Source of the DNA: Desulfarculaceae bacterium
Lineage (GTDB): Bacteria; Desulfobacterota; Desulfarculia; Desulfarculales; Desulfarculaceae
NCBI GenBank assembly: GCA_020444545.1
Contig: JAHLKT010000005.1
Span: forward strand, 124,001-188,000
DNA: 64,000 nt
Direction of reading: 5' to 3'
Shown in pieces: positions 9,749 through 18,865 of this stretch (the stretch's first letter is position 1; every line of letters starts with the position of its first letter). The translations under genes and the position numbers were made by a program. The notes beneath the pieces were generated by a model. That model was not told the DNA's origin, did not search any database, and saw nothing but the letters and a program-made list of their open reading frames with translations.

Positions 9749-10974
9749 GGCCGCATCTCCTCCAGGTAGCCCAGGGTCTGCTCCACCGCCCGCCCGGCCG
9801 AGGCCACCGCCTCGGCCACGTCCATGGGCCCCAGGGCCGTGCCGGCCAGGAACACCCCCTCGCGTTCGCCCCCGGCCAAGAATCCCGCCCCGTCCAACTC
9901 CGCCCCGGTCAGCTCGGCCAGGGCCTGGTTGGCCGGGTTGGGGCTCAGCCCCACGCTGAGCACCACCAGGTCGAAGGGCTCGCTCACCGGCGGCTGCCCC
10001 TCGCCGGGCTGGTATTCCACCCGGAGGCCGCCGCCGGGATGGGCGTACACGTCATAGGGCATGGAGCGCACCAGGCGCAGTTCGCTGTGGGCCGCGTCCA
10101 AAAACTCATCCACCGCGTGGCCGAAGCTCTGCAGGTCCATGTAGAACATGGCCACCTCGCAGCCCTGGCGGCCGCTCAGGGCCCGGCCCAGGCGCAGGCC
10201 GTAGCCGCAGCACACCCGCGAGCAGTAGTTGTTGCCCGCCACCTCCCGCGAGCCCACGCACTGGATGAAGGCCACCTTGCGGGCCAGGCGGCCGTCGCTG
10301 GGCCGAAGGGCCAGGCCCTCGCGCCTGAGCATCTCTTCCAGCTCCAGGGCGGTGATCACCTCCGGGAAGCGGCCGTAGCCCAGGCGCTGGCGCGGGGTGG
10401 GGTCAAAGGGGGTGAACCCGGTGGCCAAGACCAGGGCCGACACCTCCAGCTCGCTCTCGCTCCCCTGGCGGCCGAAGTCGATGGCCTCCTCGGGGCAAAC
10501 ATCCCGGCACACCGTGGAGCGGCCGTCCTTGAAAAACAGGCACTGCTCCGGGTCGATGGCCAGGCGGGGGGCTTCGGCGGCCAGGCGGGGACGCCGTATG
10601 GCCCCGTCTTCCAGGGCGGGGCAGGCCTCCAGGCACAGGCCGCAGGCGGTGCAGCGCTCCTGGTCGATGTAAGCCGGGCGCTGGGCGATCAGGGCGCGAA
10701 AGCCCCCGCCCGACTCGCTGAGCCGTTTCACCTCGGCCCGGCGGTGCACGGTTATCAAGGGATGCCCGGGCAGGGCGGCCAGGCGGGGCTCGGAGACGCA
10801 GCCGTTGCACTTGAGGCACTGCTCGGCGGCCTTGCAGGCCAGCCAGGCGGCGTGGCCCCCCAGAAAGTCGTCGCGCTCCACCAGGTGCACCGGCACCCCT
10901 TGCCCGGCCAGCTCCAGGGCGGCGGTGGCCCCGGCCACCCCGCCTCCAATCACCAAGACCTGTTTCTCAGCCAT
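9745..10974 (-). CDS. HdrA-like flavoprotein, QmoA-like
   Basis: A 409-aa FAD protein related to HdrA and QmoA. It has an N-terminal Rossmann motif (VLVIGGGVAGATAALELA), Cys residues in CLKCNGC, a ferredoxin cluster (CTACGLCLEACP), further Cys in VCRDVCPEEAID, and the HdrA hallmark segments FIQCVGSRE and YCSRVCCGYGLRLG followed by VLSVGLSPN near the C-terminus. It lacks the long N-terminal and GltD regions of the large HdrA in the same operon. It follows metF by about 22 bp and is coupled by ATGA to the QmoB-like gene. The pair probably acts as an electron conduit, or a second bifurcating unit, with HdrABC-MvhD-MetFV. The true QmoA partner of APS reductase would normally sit beside aprAB, which is not seen here. 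Confidence 0.88.
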   Translation of the reverse strand: MAEKQVLVIGGGVAGATAALELAGQGVPVHLVERDDFLGGHAAWLACKAAEQCLKCNGCVSEPRLAALPGHPLITVHRRAEVKRLSESGGGFRALIAQRPAYIDQERCTACGLCLEACPALEDGAIRRPRLAAEAPRLAIDPEQCLFFKDGRSTVCRDVCPEEAIDFGRQGSESELEVSALVLATGFTPFDPTPRQRLGYGRFPEVITALELEEMLRREGLALRPSDGRLARKVAFIQCVGSREVAGNNYCSRVCCGYGLRLGRALSGRQGCEVAMFYMDLQSFGHAVDEFLDAAHSELRLVRSMPYDVYAHPGGGLRVEYQPGEGQPPVSEPFDLVVLSVGLSPNPANQALAELTGAELDGAGFLAGGEREGVFLAGTALGPMDVAEAVASAGRAVEQTLGYLEEMRP

Positions 10975-10996
10975 GCTCGCGGCGCTCCTTAACGGC

Positions 10997-11776
10997 TCAT
11001 AGCCCCAATTGGCCGGCCAGTTCGGGCAGGCGGCTCTGCTTCTCCGGGCAGGACAAATGCACCCCTGCGGCCAGACCCTGGCCCTTCATCTCCCCCACCA
11101 GCTCCCGGGCCCAGGCCGGGTCGTCCTCCGGCCCCAGCTCCACCCCGGCCAACACCCGCTCCCGCGCCACGTCCGCCTCGGCCAAAAGGGCCGCCAGGCC
11201 CTCGGCGCTTTTGATGGGCTTGGTGATGAAAAACTCCGCTCCGGCCCGGGACTTCTTGTTCAGCTTGATAGCCTGCATGGCCATCAAGGCGCTGTCCGGG
11301 GCCAAGACCGCTCCCAAATAAAACTCGGCCTTGCCTTCGATCTCCCCGGCCAGGTCGCGGCCTTGGGCCAGCTCCGAGGCCAGCATGAGCGCCTGTACCG
11401 AGTCCAGGTCGTACACCGGCTGGGAGCCTGGCTGGTCGCCCAGGGTGGTGAAGTCGCCGCTGACCAGGAGCAGGTTTCGCACCCCGCCCGCGGCCGCGGC
11501 CAGCATCTCGCTGGTCAGGGCCAGGCGGTTGCGGTCGCGGCAGGTGAGGGTCACCACCACCTCGGCGCCCGCGTGCCTTATGAGGTGATGCGCGGCCAAC
11601 ACCGGGCTCATGCGGGCCTTGGCGCCCCGGTTGTCGCCCAGCACCAAAGCGTCGGCCTTCTCGGCCAGAGCCCCGGCCAGCTCGGTGAGGGGCTTCAGGT
11701 CCGGGCCCCGGGGCGGGTCCAGCTCCACGGTCAGGACGAACTTGCCACCCTGCATGGCCTCGGCGAGCTTACTCAT
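10997..11776 (-). CDS. metF: Methylenetetrahydrofolate reductase MetF (short form)
   Basis: FAD-containing TIM-barrel enzyme that reduces 5,10-methylene-THF to methyl-THF, or the reverse, in the Wood-Ljungdahl methyl branch. The 259 residues contain family segments VLTVELDPPRGPDLKPL, LTCRDRNRLAL, LLLVSGD, FYLGAVLAP and GAEFFITKPI. The start at 11774-11776 was chosen because it begins at the conserved N-terminus and overlaps the metV stop by 8 bp. It is shorter than E. coli MetF, as in acetogens, where MetF pairs with the zinc-binding MetV and the complex is supplied with electrons by HdrABC-MvhD. The gene order mvhD-metV-metF here matches that arrangement. Confidence 0.93.
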   Translation of the reverse strand: MSKLAEAMQGGKFVLTVELDPPRGPDLKPLTELAGALAEKADALVLGDNRGAKARMSPVLAAHHLIRHAGAEVVVTLTCRDRNRLALTSEMLAAAAGGVRNLLLVSGDFTTLGDQPGSQPVYDLDSVQALMLASELAQGRDLAGEIEGKAEFYLGAVLAPDSALMAMQAIKLNKKSRAGAEFFITKPIKSAEGLAALLAEADVARERVLAGVELGPEDDPAWARELVGEMKGQGLAAGVHLSCPEKQSRLPELAGQLGL

Positions 11777-12446
11777 GGGCGCTGTACCTCCGTTCATAGG
11801 CGGGATGCACCTGTTTGCCGGGCAGGGCATTGCGGCGGTCGCGGGCGGGCACGATGTCCTCGAGGCCCCCAAGGCGGCCGGTGCGCTCCAGGCGCGCGGC
11901 GATCAGGGCCCAGGCGCAGTCGCGCTCCGGGTCGGTCTCGCACTTGCCGTCCTCGCCCCCGCCGCAGGGGCCGTTGAGCATGCCCTTGGGGCACAGCGTC
12001 ACCGGGCAGATGCCGCCGGTGAGGGTCAGCACGCAGTCGCGGCAGGAGCGGCACTTCTCCTGCCACACCCCCACGTCGTCGTTGATGCCGATGAAGGTGG
12101 TGTTCACCCCGGCCAGCACCGGCACCTCGGGGTACTGCTCGGCCAAAAACTGGATGCCCGCCCCGCAGGCCAGGGAGAGCACCGCGTCGGCCTGTTCCAC
12201 CTGGGGAGCCAGCTCCTCCAGGAACTCCCGGTCGCACTGGCGCTCCACGCAGCCCACGCTGAAGGCCTGCTCCCGCTCGCCCAACTGGGCGGCGATGTCC
12301 AGCTGGGCGGCCAGGATGCCCGCCTCTTTTTCGCCGCCGGTGAGGCAAACCGCCACGCAGGTGCCGCAGCCGGCCACCAGCACCCGGCGGAAGCCCGCCA
12401 CGGACTGGGCTATCTCCTCGAACGGCTTTCGCTCCGCTACGATCAT
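11769..12446 (-). CDS. metV: MetV, zinc/FeS partner of MetF
   Basis: A 225-aa protein of the methylene-tetrahydrofolate reductase C-terminal (MetV) family, which binds MetF and carries its electron-transfer cluster or zinc. The C-terminal half is Cys-rich: CRSCRDCVLTLTGGICPVTL, CPKGMLNGPCGG, and the final KCETDPERDCAW. The N-terminal half has AGCGTCVAVCLTGG. The start at 12444-12446 overlaps the mvhD stop (ATGA), so translation is coupled. An upstream in-frame extension exists but runs through mvhD in another frame and is not coding. Together with metF and hdrCBA-mvhD it forms the set known from acetogens as an electron-bifurcation-linked methylene-THF reductase. Confidence 0.92.
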   Translation of the reverse strand: MIVAERKPFEEIAQSVAGFRRVLVAGCGTCVAVCLTGGEKEAGILAAQLDIAAQLGEREQAFSVGCVERQCDREFLEELAPQVEQADAVLSLACGAGIQFLAEQYPEVPVLAGVNTTFIGINDDVGVWQEKCRSCRDCVLTLTGGICPVTLCPKGMLNGPCGGGEDGKCETDPERDCAWALIAARLERTGRLGGLEDIVPARDRRNALPGKQVHPAYERRYSAHE

Positions 12447-12901
12447 GCCGACAGCTCTCTTTCGCCTTGCGCCGCTGCCGCCGCCCGGCGGCCGCGCAAG
12501 GGGTTGGGTCCAAGTTCCAAGGCGCGGCGGGTCATCATGGAGACCGCCTCGGCCCACTTGGGCGCGTCCGAGGCCCCGATGTGGAACATCTCCAGCCGGT
12601 CCCCGCCCAGGCCCAGCTCGTCCAAGAGCGCCTTGGCGTGGGCCACCCGTTCCTTGGCCCTGAGGTTGCCCTCCAGAAAATGGCAGTCCCCGATCTCGCA
12701 GCCCGAGACCATCACCGCGTCCGCGCCGGCCCGAAAGGCGGCCAGCAGATACATCACGTCCACCTTGCCGGTGCACAGAAGCTTGATCACGCGGACGTTG
12801 GGGGGGTATTGCAGGCGCATGGAGCCTGCCATGTCGGCGGCGGTGTAGGTGCAGTAGGTGCAGATCAGGGCCAGTATCTTGGGCTCGTATTTTTCACCCA
12901 C
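12443..12901 (-). CDS. mvhD: MvhD-like [2Fe-2S] electron adaptor
   Basis: Small (152-aa) FeS protein that in methanogens passes electrons to HdrA from hydrogenase, and in acetogenic Hdr complexes bridges HdrA and MetFV. Conserved Cys residues lie in LICTYCTYTAAD, KLLCTGKVDVMYL and VSGCEIGDCHFLEGN, the standard MvhD pattern. The start is a GTG at 12899-12901 preceded by GAGG. It lies 15 bp after the hdrA stop and overlaps metV by 4 bp. No hydrogenase genes lie in the window, so the partner enzyme is probably MetFV or FdhA. Confidence 0.93.
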   Translation of the reverse strand: MGEKYEPKILALICTYCTYTAADMAGSMRLQYPPNVRVIKLLCTGKVDVMYLLAAFRAGADAVMVSGCEIGDCHFLEGNLRAKERVAHAKALLDELGLGGDRLEMFHIGASDAPKWAEAVSMMTRRALELGPNPLRGRRAAAAAQGERELSA

Positions 12902-12916
12902 TTGGTTTCCTCGCCT

Positions 12917-15900
12917 TTACAAGGCCATCTCCTTGGCCAGGATTTGATCGTCCGTGTGGTGCTGCACCTGGATCAGCTTGCGGGGGCAGGCGCTGGCGCA
13001 GTTGCCGCAGCCCTGGCAGGCGGCGGGGTCGATGTAGGCCACGCCCTCGTCGTTGATCCGGGGCACTCCGTAGGGGCAGGTTCGCACGCAGGTGAGGCAG
13101 GCCACGCAGCGCTCGGCGTCCACCACCGCCACCTCGCCGCCCACCATCATCTCCGCTTGGCTGAGGATCACCGCCGCGCGGGCGGCGGCCGCCTTGGCCT
13201 GGCTGATCACCTCCTCCAGGAACTTGGGGCCGTGGGCCGCGCCGGCCATGAAGAATCCCGCGCCGGTGAAGTCCACGGGCCGCAGCTTGAGGTGCGCCTC
13301 CATGAAGAAGCCGTCCGCGTCCAGGGGCAGCTTGAGGCGGCTGGCGAAGGCATGGGCGTCCTCGTTGGGCCGCACCGCCGCGCTCAGCACCAGGCGGTCG
13401 GCCTTGAGCACGATCCACTCGTGCAGGATCTGGTCGTAGACCATCACCTCCAGGGCCTCTTCGCCGGGGCTCACCTGGGGCGGGGCCTCGGGGTCGAAGC
13501 GGATGAAGTTCACCCCCAGATCGCGGGCCTTCTGGTAGTAGAGCTCCTTGAGGCTGAAGGTGCGGATGTCGCGGAAGAGGATGCTCACCGAGGCCTCGGG
13601 CTTGGCCTCCTTTATGGCGATGGCGTTGGCCACCGCCGAGGTGCAGCAGATGCGCGAGCAGTAGGAGTGCTCCGGCTCGCGGGAGCCCACGCACTGGATC
13701 ATAACCACCCGCTCCACCCCCTCCAGCACGGCGGGGTCGTGGTGCAGCTCCTCGTGCAGGCTTAGCTGGGTGGTAACCCGCGGGTCCTGGCCGCCCAGGT
13801 ACTCGCTGGGTTCGTACTCCGCCGCGCCGGTGGCCACCACCGTGGCCCCGTGGCGTATCTCCCGGCTCTTGCCCGCGCCCTGTAGCTGGCTCACGAAGTT
13901 GCCCACCAGGCCCCGGGTCTCCTTGACCTCGCTCTCCAGGTGCACCCGGATCAGGCCGTGGTGGGTCACCCGGTCCACGAGATCATCCAGCCAGGGCCGC
14001 ACCTCGAAGCCCTCCACCGTGGCGTGCAGCCGCCGGGCCAGGCCGCCCAGCCGGTCGCTTCGCTCCACCAGGTGGGTCTCGAAGCCCTGCTCGGCCAGGC
14101 TCAGCGCGGCGGTGAGCCCCGCCGGACCCCCGCCGATGACCAAGGCGCTCTGCTCCACCCGCATGGGCAGCTGGTGCAGGGGCGTTAGCACCCCGGCCCG
14201 GGCCACGGACATGCGGATCAGGTCCTCGGCCTTGACCGTGGCCGCGCCGTGGTCGCCTTGGTGCACCCAGGAACACTGGTCGCGGATGTTGGCCATCTCG
14301 AAGAGGTAGGGGTTCAGGCCGGCGCGCTTCAGGGTGTCCTGGAACAGCTTCTCGTGGGTGCGCGGGCTACACGAGGCCACCACCACCCGGTTGAGCCCTT
14401 CCTCCTCGATGACCTTGGCCATTTTCTCCTGGCTGTCGGTGGAGCAGGTGAAGAGGAACTCCTCGGCGTGCACCACCCCGGGCAGCTGGTTGGCGTACTC
14501 CACCGCGCCGGGCACGTCCACCACCCCGCCGATGTTGATGCCGCAGTGGCACACGAACACGCCCACCCGCGCCTCCTGGCCGCTCTTTTCGCGTTCGGGC
14601 GGGAACTCCAGGGCGCTCACCTCGCTGCCCCGCGCCGGGGCCAAGAGCTCCCCGGCCTGGGCCGCCGCGCCGGAGGCCTGCATCACCGTGTCCGGGATGT
14701 CGCGCGGCGCCTGGAACACGCCGCACACGTAGACCCCTTTCCGGCTGGTCTCCAGGGGGTTCAGCCCCGCGCGGGCCGCGAAGCCGAAGCGGTCGGTCTC
14801 CACTCCGGCGGCCGTGGCCAGGGCCTTGGCGTCGGGGTGGGGGCTCAGGCCCACCGAGAGGATCACCATGTCGAAGCTCTCGGTGATCAGCTGGTCCTGG
14901 GCGTCGAAGTAGCTGATCTCCAGGTCGCCGGTGAGCGGGTCTTCGATGATGCGGCTGGGCAGGGAGCGCAGATAGCGCACCCCGTGCTCGTCGCGGGCCC
15001 GCTCGTAGTAGCGGTCGAAGCCCTTGCCCTGGGCCCGGATGTCCATGTAGAAAACCGTGCTCTTGAGGCCGGGCAAATGTTCGGCCGCGATGATGGCCTG
15101 CTTGGTGGCGTACATACAGCACACGTAGGAGCAGTAATCGCGGCCCAGGGAGGCGTCGCGGGAGCCCACGCACTGGATCCAGGCCACCCGCTTGGGCTCG
15201 GCCCCGTCGCCGGGGCGCTTCACGTGCCCACCAAAGGGGCCGCTGGCGCTGAGCACCCGCTCGAACTCCAGGGCGGTGAGCACGTTGGGGTAGCGGCCAT
15301 AGCCGTACTCGGCCCGGAGGCGCGCGTCGAATGGCTTGAAGCCCGGGGCTAACAACAGCGCCCCCACCTTGAGCTCCAGCTCGCTGGGCTCCATTTCGTG
15401 GTGAATGGCCTGAGCCTGGCACACCTCCAGGCACTGGTAGCACTCCGAGCAGATGCCGCAGGAAAGGCAGCGCGCCGCCTCGGCCTTGGCGTCGGCCTCG
15501 CTGTAGGGCCCCACCACCTCGGCGAAGTCGCCACGGCGGTCATTGGGGGCGCGGTGGGGCGGCTTGAGCCGGGGCGAGGGCTTGATGCCCTCAATGCCGG
15601 CCTTGGCCTGGGGGCGGCTCTCCTGGCGGCCGACGCTCAAGTCCTCGCCATCCAAGAAGCGCCGGATACTCTCCGCCGCCTCTTTGCCATGGGCAATGGC
15701 CTCCACCGCCGTGGCCGGGCCGGTCACCGCGTCGCCGCCCGCGTAGACCCAGGGCAGGGAGCATTGCAGGCTCACCGGGTCCGCCTCCAGGCGGGCCCAG
15801 CGGCTGGCCGCGATCTGGTCCGCGGGGTCCAGGAACCCCAGGTCAGGCTGCTGGCCAATGGCGCTGATGGCCCCGTCCGCCTCGATGACGTGGTTGGAGC

Positions 15901-17347
15901 CCTCCATTGGCATTGGCCTGCGGCGGCCCGAGGCGTCGGCCTCACCCAGCTCCATGGCGATGACCTCCACCCCGGCCAGGCGGCCGCGCTTCTCGGTGAA
16001 ACGCACCGGCGCGGCCAGATAGACGATCTCCACCCCCTCGGCCAGGGCGTCCTCGATTTCCTCGGCATAGGCGGGCATCTGCTCGCGGGTGCGGCGGTAG
16101 AGGATGGTCACTTCCTGGCTGCCCAGGCGGAGCGCGGTGCGGGCTGCGTCGATGGCCACGTTGCCCCCGCCGATCACCACCACCTTGTCGCCGGGCTTCT
16201 CGGCCCGGCCCAGGGCAGCCTCGCGCAGGAAATCCACCCCGCTTTGCACCCCGGCCAGATCCTCGCCCTCCACCCCCAGGCGCAGGCCTTTGTGCGCGCC
16301 CACGCCCATGAACAGAGCGGCATAGCCCTGCTCCTTGAGCTGGGCCAGGGTCACCTCGCGCCCCAGGGCGGTGTTCAGGCGAATTTCCACGCCCAGCTTT
16401 TGGATGTAGGCGATCTCGTAGTCCAGCACCTCGGGGGGCAGGCGGTAGTCCGGGATGCCCACCCGGAGCATGCCTCCGGCCACGGGCAGGGCCTCGAAGA
16501 TGGTGACTCCGAAGCCGTTGAGGGCCAGGTAGTAGGCCGCGCTGAGCCCGGCCGGGCCCGCGCCCACGATGGCGATCTTCTCCCCGCGCGGCTCTTTGCA
16601 CTGGGGCAGGTCCATCTCGCCCTGGGCCACCTCCCAGTCGGTGACAAAGCGCTTCAGGTCGCGGATGGCGATGGCCTCGTCCACCTCGGCCCGGGCGCAG
16701 GCCAGGGCGCAGGGCTGGGGGCACACCCGGCCGCAGACCGCGGGCAGGGGGTTGTCCTTGCGGATCAGGGCCAGGGCCTCGCGATAGCGCCCCTGGGCGA
16801 TGAGGGCCACGTAGCCCTGCACGCTGATGCGGGCCGGGCAGGCGTTCTTGCAGGGGCTCGCCCCCAGCTTGTCCACCGCGAAGGCGCTGGGTATGGCCTG
16901 GGGGAAGTGGCGGTAGATGGCCTTGCGCGGGTTGAGGCCCTGGTTGAAGTCGGCCGGGGTCTCCACCGGGCAGACCTTGATGCACTCCCCGCAGCCGGTG
17001 CAGGCGTCCTCATCGATGAAGCGGGGCTCTTTCCTTACGCGCACCGTGAAGTCGCCGGCCTGGCCGGAGACCTCCTCCACCGTGGCTCGGCTGATGATCT
17101 TGATGTTGGGGTTGGCCGCCACCTCGATGAGCTTGGGCGAGATCATGCAGGTGGAGCAGTCGTTGGTGGGGAAGGTCTTGTCCAGGCGGGCCATGATGCC
17201 GCCGATGCTGATGTCCTTTTCCACCAGATAGACCAAATAGCCCGCGTCGGCCAAGTCCAGGGCCGACTGCATGCCCGCGATCCCCGCCCCGGCCACCAGC
17301 ACCGCGCCCGAAGGCTTGCCTTGCAGAGGGATGACTTCAGCGCTCAT
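12917..17347 (-). CDS. hdrA: Large HdrA with inserted GltD-like NAD(P)H module (HdrL-type)
   Basis: A 1476-aa flavin-bifurcating core. Modules in order: HdrA FAD domain (VLVAGAGIAGMQSALDLA, ~17-35, with FPTNDCSTCMISPK), a ferredoxin cluster (CTGCGECIKVCP), an inserted GltD-like unit (CKNACPARISVQGYV, CGRVCPQPCALAC, Rossmann motifs IVGAGPAGLSAAYYL and VIGGGNVAIDAARTA, GGDAVTGPATAVEAI), a Cys cluster (CLSCGICSECYQCLEVC), the HdrA Cys region (YCSYVCCMYATK), then a second HdrA half with its own Rossmann motif (VIGGGPAGLTAALSLA) and YCSRICCTSAVAN, and two C-terminal ferredoxin clusters (CVACLTCVRTCP, CQGCGNCASACP). The ATG at 17345-17347 overlaps the hdrB stop. The GltD unit suggests direct NAD(P)H use. 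HdrA proteins with NADH-binding insertions are known in sulfate reducers as HdrL. Confidence 0.92.
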   Translation of the reverse strand: MSAEVIPLQGKPSGAVLVAGAGIAGMQSALDLADAGYLVYLVEKDISIGGIMARLDKTFPTNDCSTCMISPKLIEVAANPNIKIISRATVEEVSGQAGDFTVRVRKEPRFIDEDACTGCGECIKVCPVETPADFNQGLNPRKAIYRHFPQAIPSAFAVDKLGASPCKNACPARISVQGYVALIAQGRYREALALIRKDNPLPAVCGRVCPQPCALACARAEVDEAIAIRDLKRFVTDWEVAQGEMDLPQCKEPRGEKIAIVGAGPAGLSAAYYLALNGFGVTIFEALPVAGGMLRVGIPDYRLPPEVLDYEIAYIQKLGVEIRLNTALGREVTLAQLKEQGYAALFMGVGAHKGLRLGVEGEDLAGVQSGVDFLREAALGRAEKPGDKVVVIGGGNVAIDAARTALRLGSQEVTILYRRTREQMPAYAEEIEDALAEGVEIVYLAAPVRFTEKRGRLAGVEVIAMELGEADASGRRRPMPMEGSNHVIEADGAISAIGQQPDLGFLDPADQIAASRWARLEADPVSLQCSLPWVYAGGDAVTGPATAVEAIAHGKEAAESIRRFLDGEDLSVGRQESRPQAKAGIEGIKPSPRLKPPHRAPNDRRGDFAEVVGPYSEADAKAEAARCLSCGICSECYQCLEVCQAQAIHHEMEPSELELKVGALLLAPGFKPFDARLRAEYGYGRYPNVLTALEFERVLSASGPFGGHVKRPGDGAEPKRVAWIQCVGSRDASLGRDYCSYVCCMYATKQAIIAAEHLPGLKSTVFYMDIRAQGKGFDRYYERARDEHGVRYLRSLPSRIIEDPLTGDLEISYFDAQDQLITESFDMVILSVGLSPHPDAKALATAAGVETDRFGFAARAGLNPLETSRKGVYVCGVFQAPRDIPDTVMQASGAAAQAGELLAPARGSEVSALEFPPEREKSGQEARVGVFVCHCGINIGGVVDVPGAVEYANQLPGVVHAEEFLFTCSTDSQEKMAKVIEEEGLNRVVVASCSPRTHEKLFQDTLKRAGLNPYLFEMANIRDQCSWVHQGDHGAATVKAEDLIRMSVARAGVLTPLHQLPMRVEQSALVIGGGPAGLTAALSLAEQGFETHLVERSDRLGGLARRLHATVEGFEVRPWLDDLVDRVTHHGLIRVHLESEVKETRGLVGNFVSQLQGAGKSREIRHGATVVATGAAEYEPSEYLGGQDPRVTTQLSLHEELHHDPAVLEGVERVVMIQCVGSREPEHSYCSRICCTSAVANAIAIKEAKPEASVSILFRDIRTFSLKELYYQKARDLGVNFIRFDPEAPPQVSPGEEALEVMVYDQILHEWIVLKADRLVLSAAVRPNEDAHAFASRLKLPLDADGFFMEAHLKLRPVDFTGAGFFMAGAAHGPKFLEEVISQAKAAAARAAVILSQAEMMVGGEVAVVDAERCVACLTCVRTCPYGVPRINDEGVAYIDPAACQGCGNCASACPRKLIQVQHHTDDQILAKEMAL

Positions 17348-18234
17348 AGCCGCTCCCATACCTGGCGGGGAAGCCCGGCCCGCTCCAGCAGGCCCTTGGG
17401 GCTCACCAGGTGCCGCCCCAGCCAGCGGGGCGCTTGCCCTAGGCCCAGGGCCAGGCCCATGACTTCGGTGAAGTAGAGGACGGGCAGGTAAACCGGACGC
17501 CCCATCTCTTGGGCGATCTCCTCTTGATACATGTCCAGGTTGGCCTGGCACATCTGGCAGCCGGTGACGATGCAGTTGGCCCCTTGCTCCAGGGCCCGCC
17601 CGTAGAGCTTGGCCACTAGGGTGTGCACCAGGTCCGGCCGGGCGATGGAGTGGGAGGCCCCGCAGCAGTCGGTCTTGAAGGGCCAGTCCAGGACCTGAAC
17701 GCCCAAAGCCTCCAGCATGTTGTCCAGGCCCATGGGGTTCTCGTAGTCCACCTGGCCGGTAACCCGGGGCGGGCGCTGACCCTGGCAGCCGTAGTAGCAC
17801 ACCGCCTTTAGCCCGCTCAGGTCCTCGCGGGCGGCCTCTTGGGCGCGGGCGATCATCTCCGGCTTGGTGAGGTACTCGTTGAGCTCCAACACCTGAACCA
17901 GGCCGTAGTCGTCGCCCAGGGCGCGTATCTCGTCGATTATCAGGGTGTCGTCTTCGATCAGTTCGCAGCGGGCGCTGGCCAAGCGGTTGTAGCAGAGGGC
18001 GCAGGGGACAACCAGGGGGGAGGGTGCGTCGATGGCTTGGGCCAGGTTGCGCGCCGCCAGGTTCAGGGCCGCCCGGTGGTCCAGGCTGTGGGCCGCGCTG
18101 GCCCCGCAGCAGTTCCAGTCGGGCAGCTCCTTCAGCTCGATGCCCAGGGCCTGGGTCACGCCTTCGATGCTCTCGGCGTAGTCCCGGGCCGTGGCTTCCA
18201 GCGAGCAGCCGGGATAGTAGCTAACCTGAGTCAT
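17344..18234 (-). CDS. hdrB: Heterodisulfide reductase subunit B
   Basis: A 296-aa CCG-domain protein. HdrB carries two noncubane [4Fe-4S] clusters and is the disulfide-reducing subunit in methanogens. Both CCG motifs are visible: WNCCGASAAHSLDH with CALC downstream, and TDCCGASHSIARPD with CQMC downstream, plus the N-terminal YYPGCS. The start at 18232-18234 has a very strong ribosome site (GGAGGAGG) inside the end of hdrC, with a 14-bp overlap; the stop overlaps the hdrA start. In bacteria without coenzyme M its physiological substrate is unknown. Here it is probably an electron acceptor or donor site within the MetFV-linked complex. Confidence 0.94.
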   Translation of the reverse strand: MTQVSYYPGCSLEATARDYAESIEGVTQALGIELKELPDWNCCGASAAHSLDHRAALNLAARNLAQAIDAPSPLVVPCALCYNRLASARCELIEDDTLIIDEIRALGDDYGLVQVLELNEYLTKPEMIARAQEAAREDLSGLKAVCYYGCQGQRPPRVTGQVDYENPMGLDNMLEALGVQVLDWPFKTDCCGASHSIARPDLVHTLVAKLYGRALEQGANCIVTGCQMCQANLDMYQEEIAQEMGRPVYLPVLYFTEVMGLALGLGQAPRWLGRHLVSPKGLLERAGLPRQVWERL

Positions 18235-18847
18235 GACCTCCTCCTCCCCGGGGCGGGGCAAACAACGCCTTCAGCCAGCGGCGCTCCTTGGTGCGCGCGG
18301 GCAAAAGCTTCATGCGGCCTTTTTTGAGCATGGTCAGGCCCAGGCGGGCGCTCTTGACGGCCTCGGGGCCAAAGGCCCCGCCGGTTCTCAGCATGTAGCC
18401 GGCCATGAGCTCGCCTTCGAAGACCCGGCCCCGCTTGGCCACGCCCTTGAGGAACAGCTCGTGGAAAAGGCGGGTGTTCTTTTCGCCCACCTCGGCCCCG
18501 CGCCCGTGCAGGCGCTCCTTGAGCCAGTCCATGAGCCGGGGCAGGTCAACCTGGTTGGGGCAGCGGGTGAGGCAGGTCTGGCAGGAGGCGCATACCCACA
18601 CCGTGGCCGAGGACTCCAGGCGCTCCATCTGGCCGAACTGGAGCAGGCGCACCACCTGATAGGGGTGCAGGTCCATGGCAAAAGTGAGCGGGCAGCCGTT
18701 GGAGCACTTCTTACAGCCGTAGCAGGCCCCGGCCTTCACCCCGCTGGCGGTCTCGACTTCGGCCAGCCAGCGGCCGTCGGGCGATATGGCCTCGCCGGGC
18801 GAGGGGGGGGCGGGGGCGGCTTGAGTAATTGGCTGGGTCTGGGACAT
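18221..18847 (-). CDS. hdrC: Heterodisulfide reductase subunit C
   Basis: A 208-aa ferredoxin-type protein that carries electrons from HdrA to HdrB. Two [4Fe-4S] motifs are visible: CYGCKKCSNGCP (~42-53) and CASCQTCLTRCP (~86-97). The C-terminal half is helical and basic without membrane segments, so this is the soluble form. It opens the catalytic part of the operon, about 20 bp after the receiver protein gene, and overlaps hdrB. Confidence 0.94.
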   Translation of the reverse strand: MSQTQPITQAAPAPPSPGEAISPDGRWLAEVETASGVKAGACYGCKKCSNGCPLTFAMDLHPYQVVRLLQFGQMERLESSATVWVCASCQTCLTRCPNQVDLPRLMDWLKERLHGRGAEVGEKNTRLFHELFLKGVAKRGRVFEGELMAGYMLRTGGAFGPEAVKSARLGLTMLKKGRMKLLPARTKERRWLKALFAPPRGGGGHDSG

Positions 18848-18865
18848 GGCCTCCTCCCCTCGCGT

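Noticed and set aside
12447-12776. N-terminal extension of MetV
   Set aside because: The extension lies within mvhD in a different frame and has Arg/Gly-rich shadow composition; the ATGA junction marks the true start.
17348-17800. N-terminal 151-residue extension of the large HdrA frame
   Set aside because: It overlaps hdrB in another frame and has shadow-like composition. The ATG at 17345-17347 overlapping the hdrB stop starts exactly at the HdrA N-terminus.
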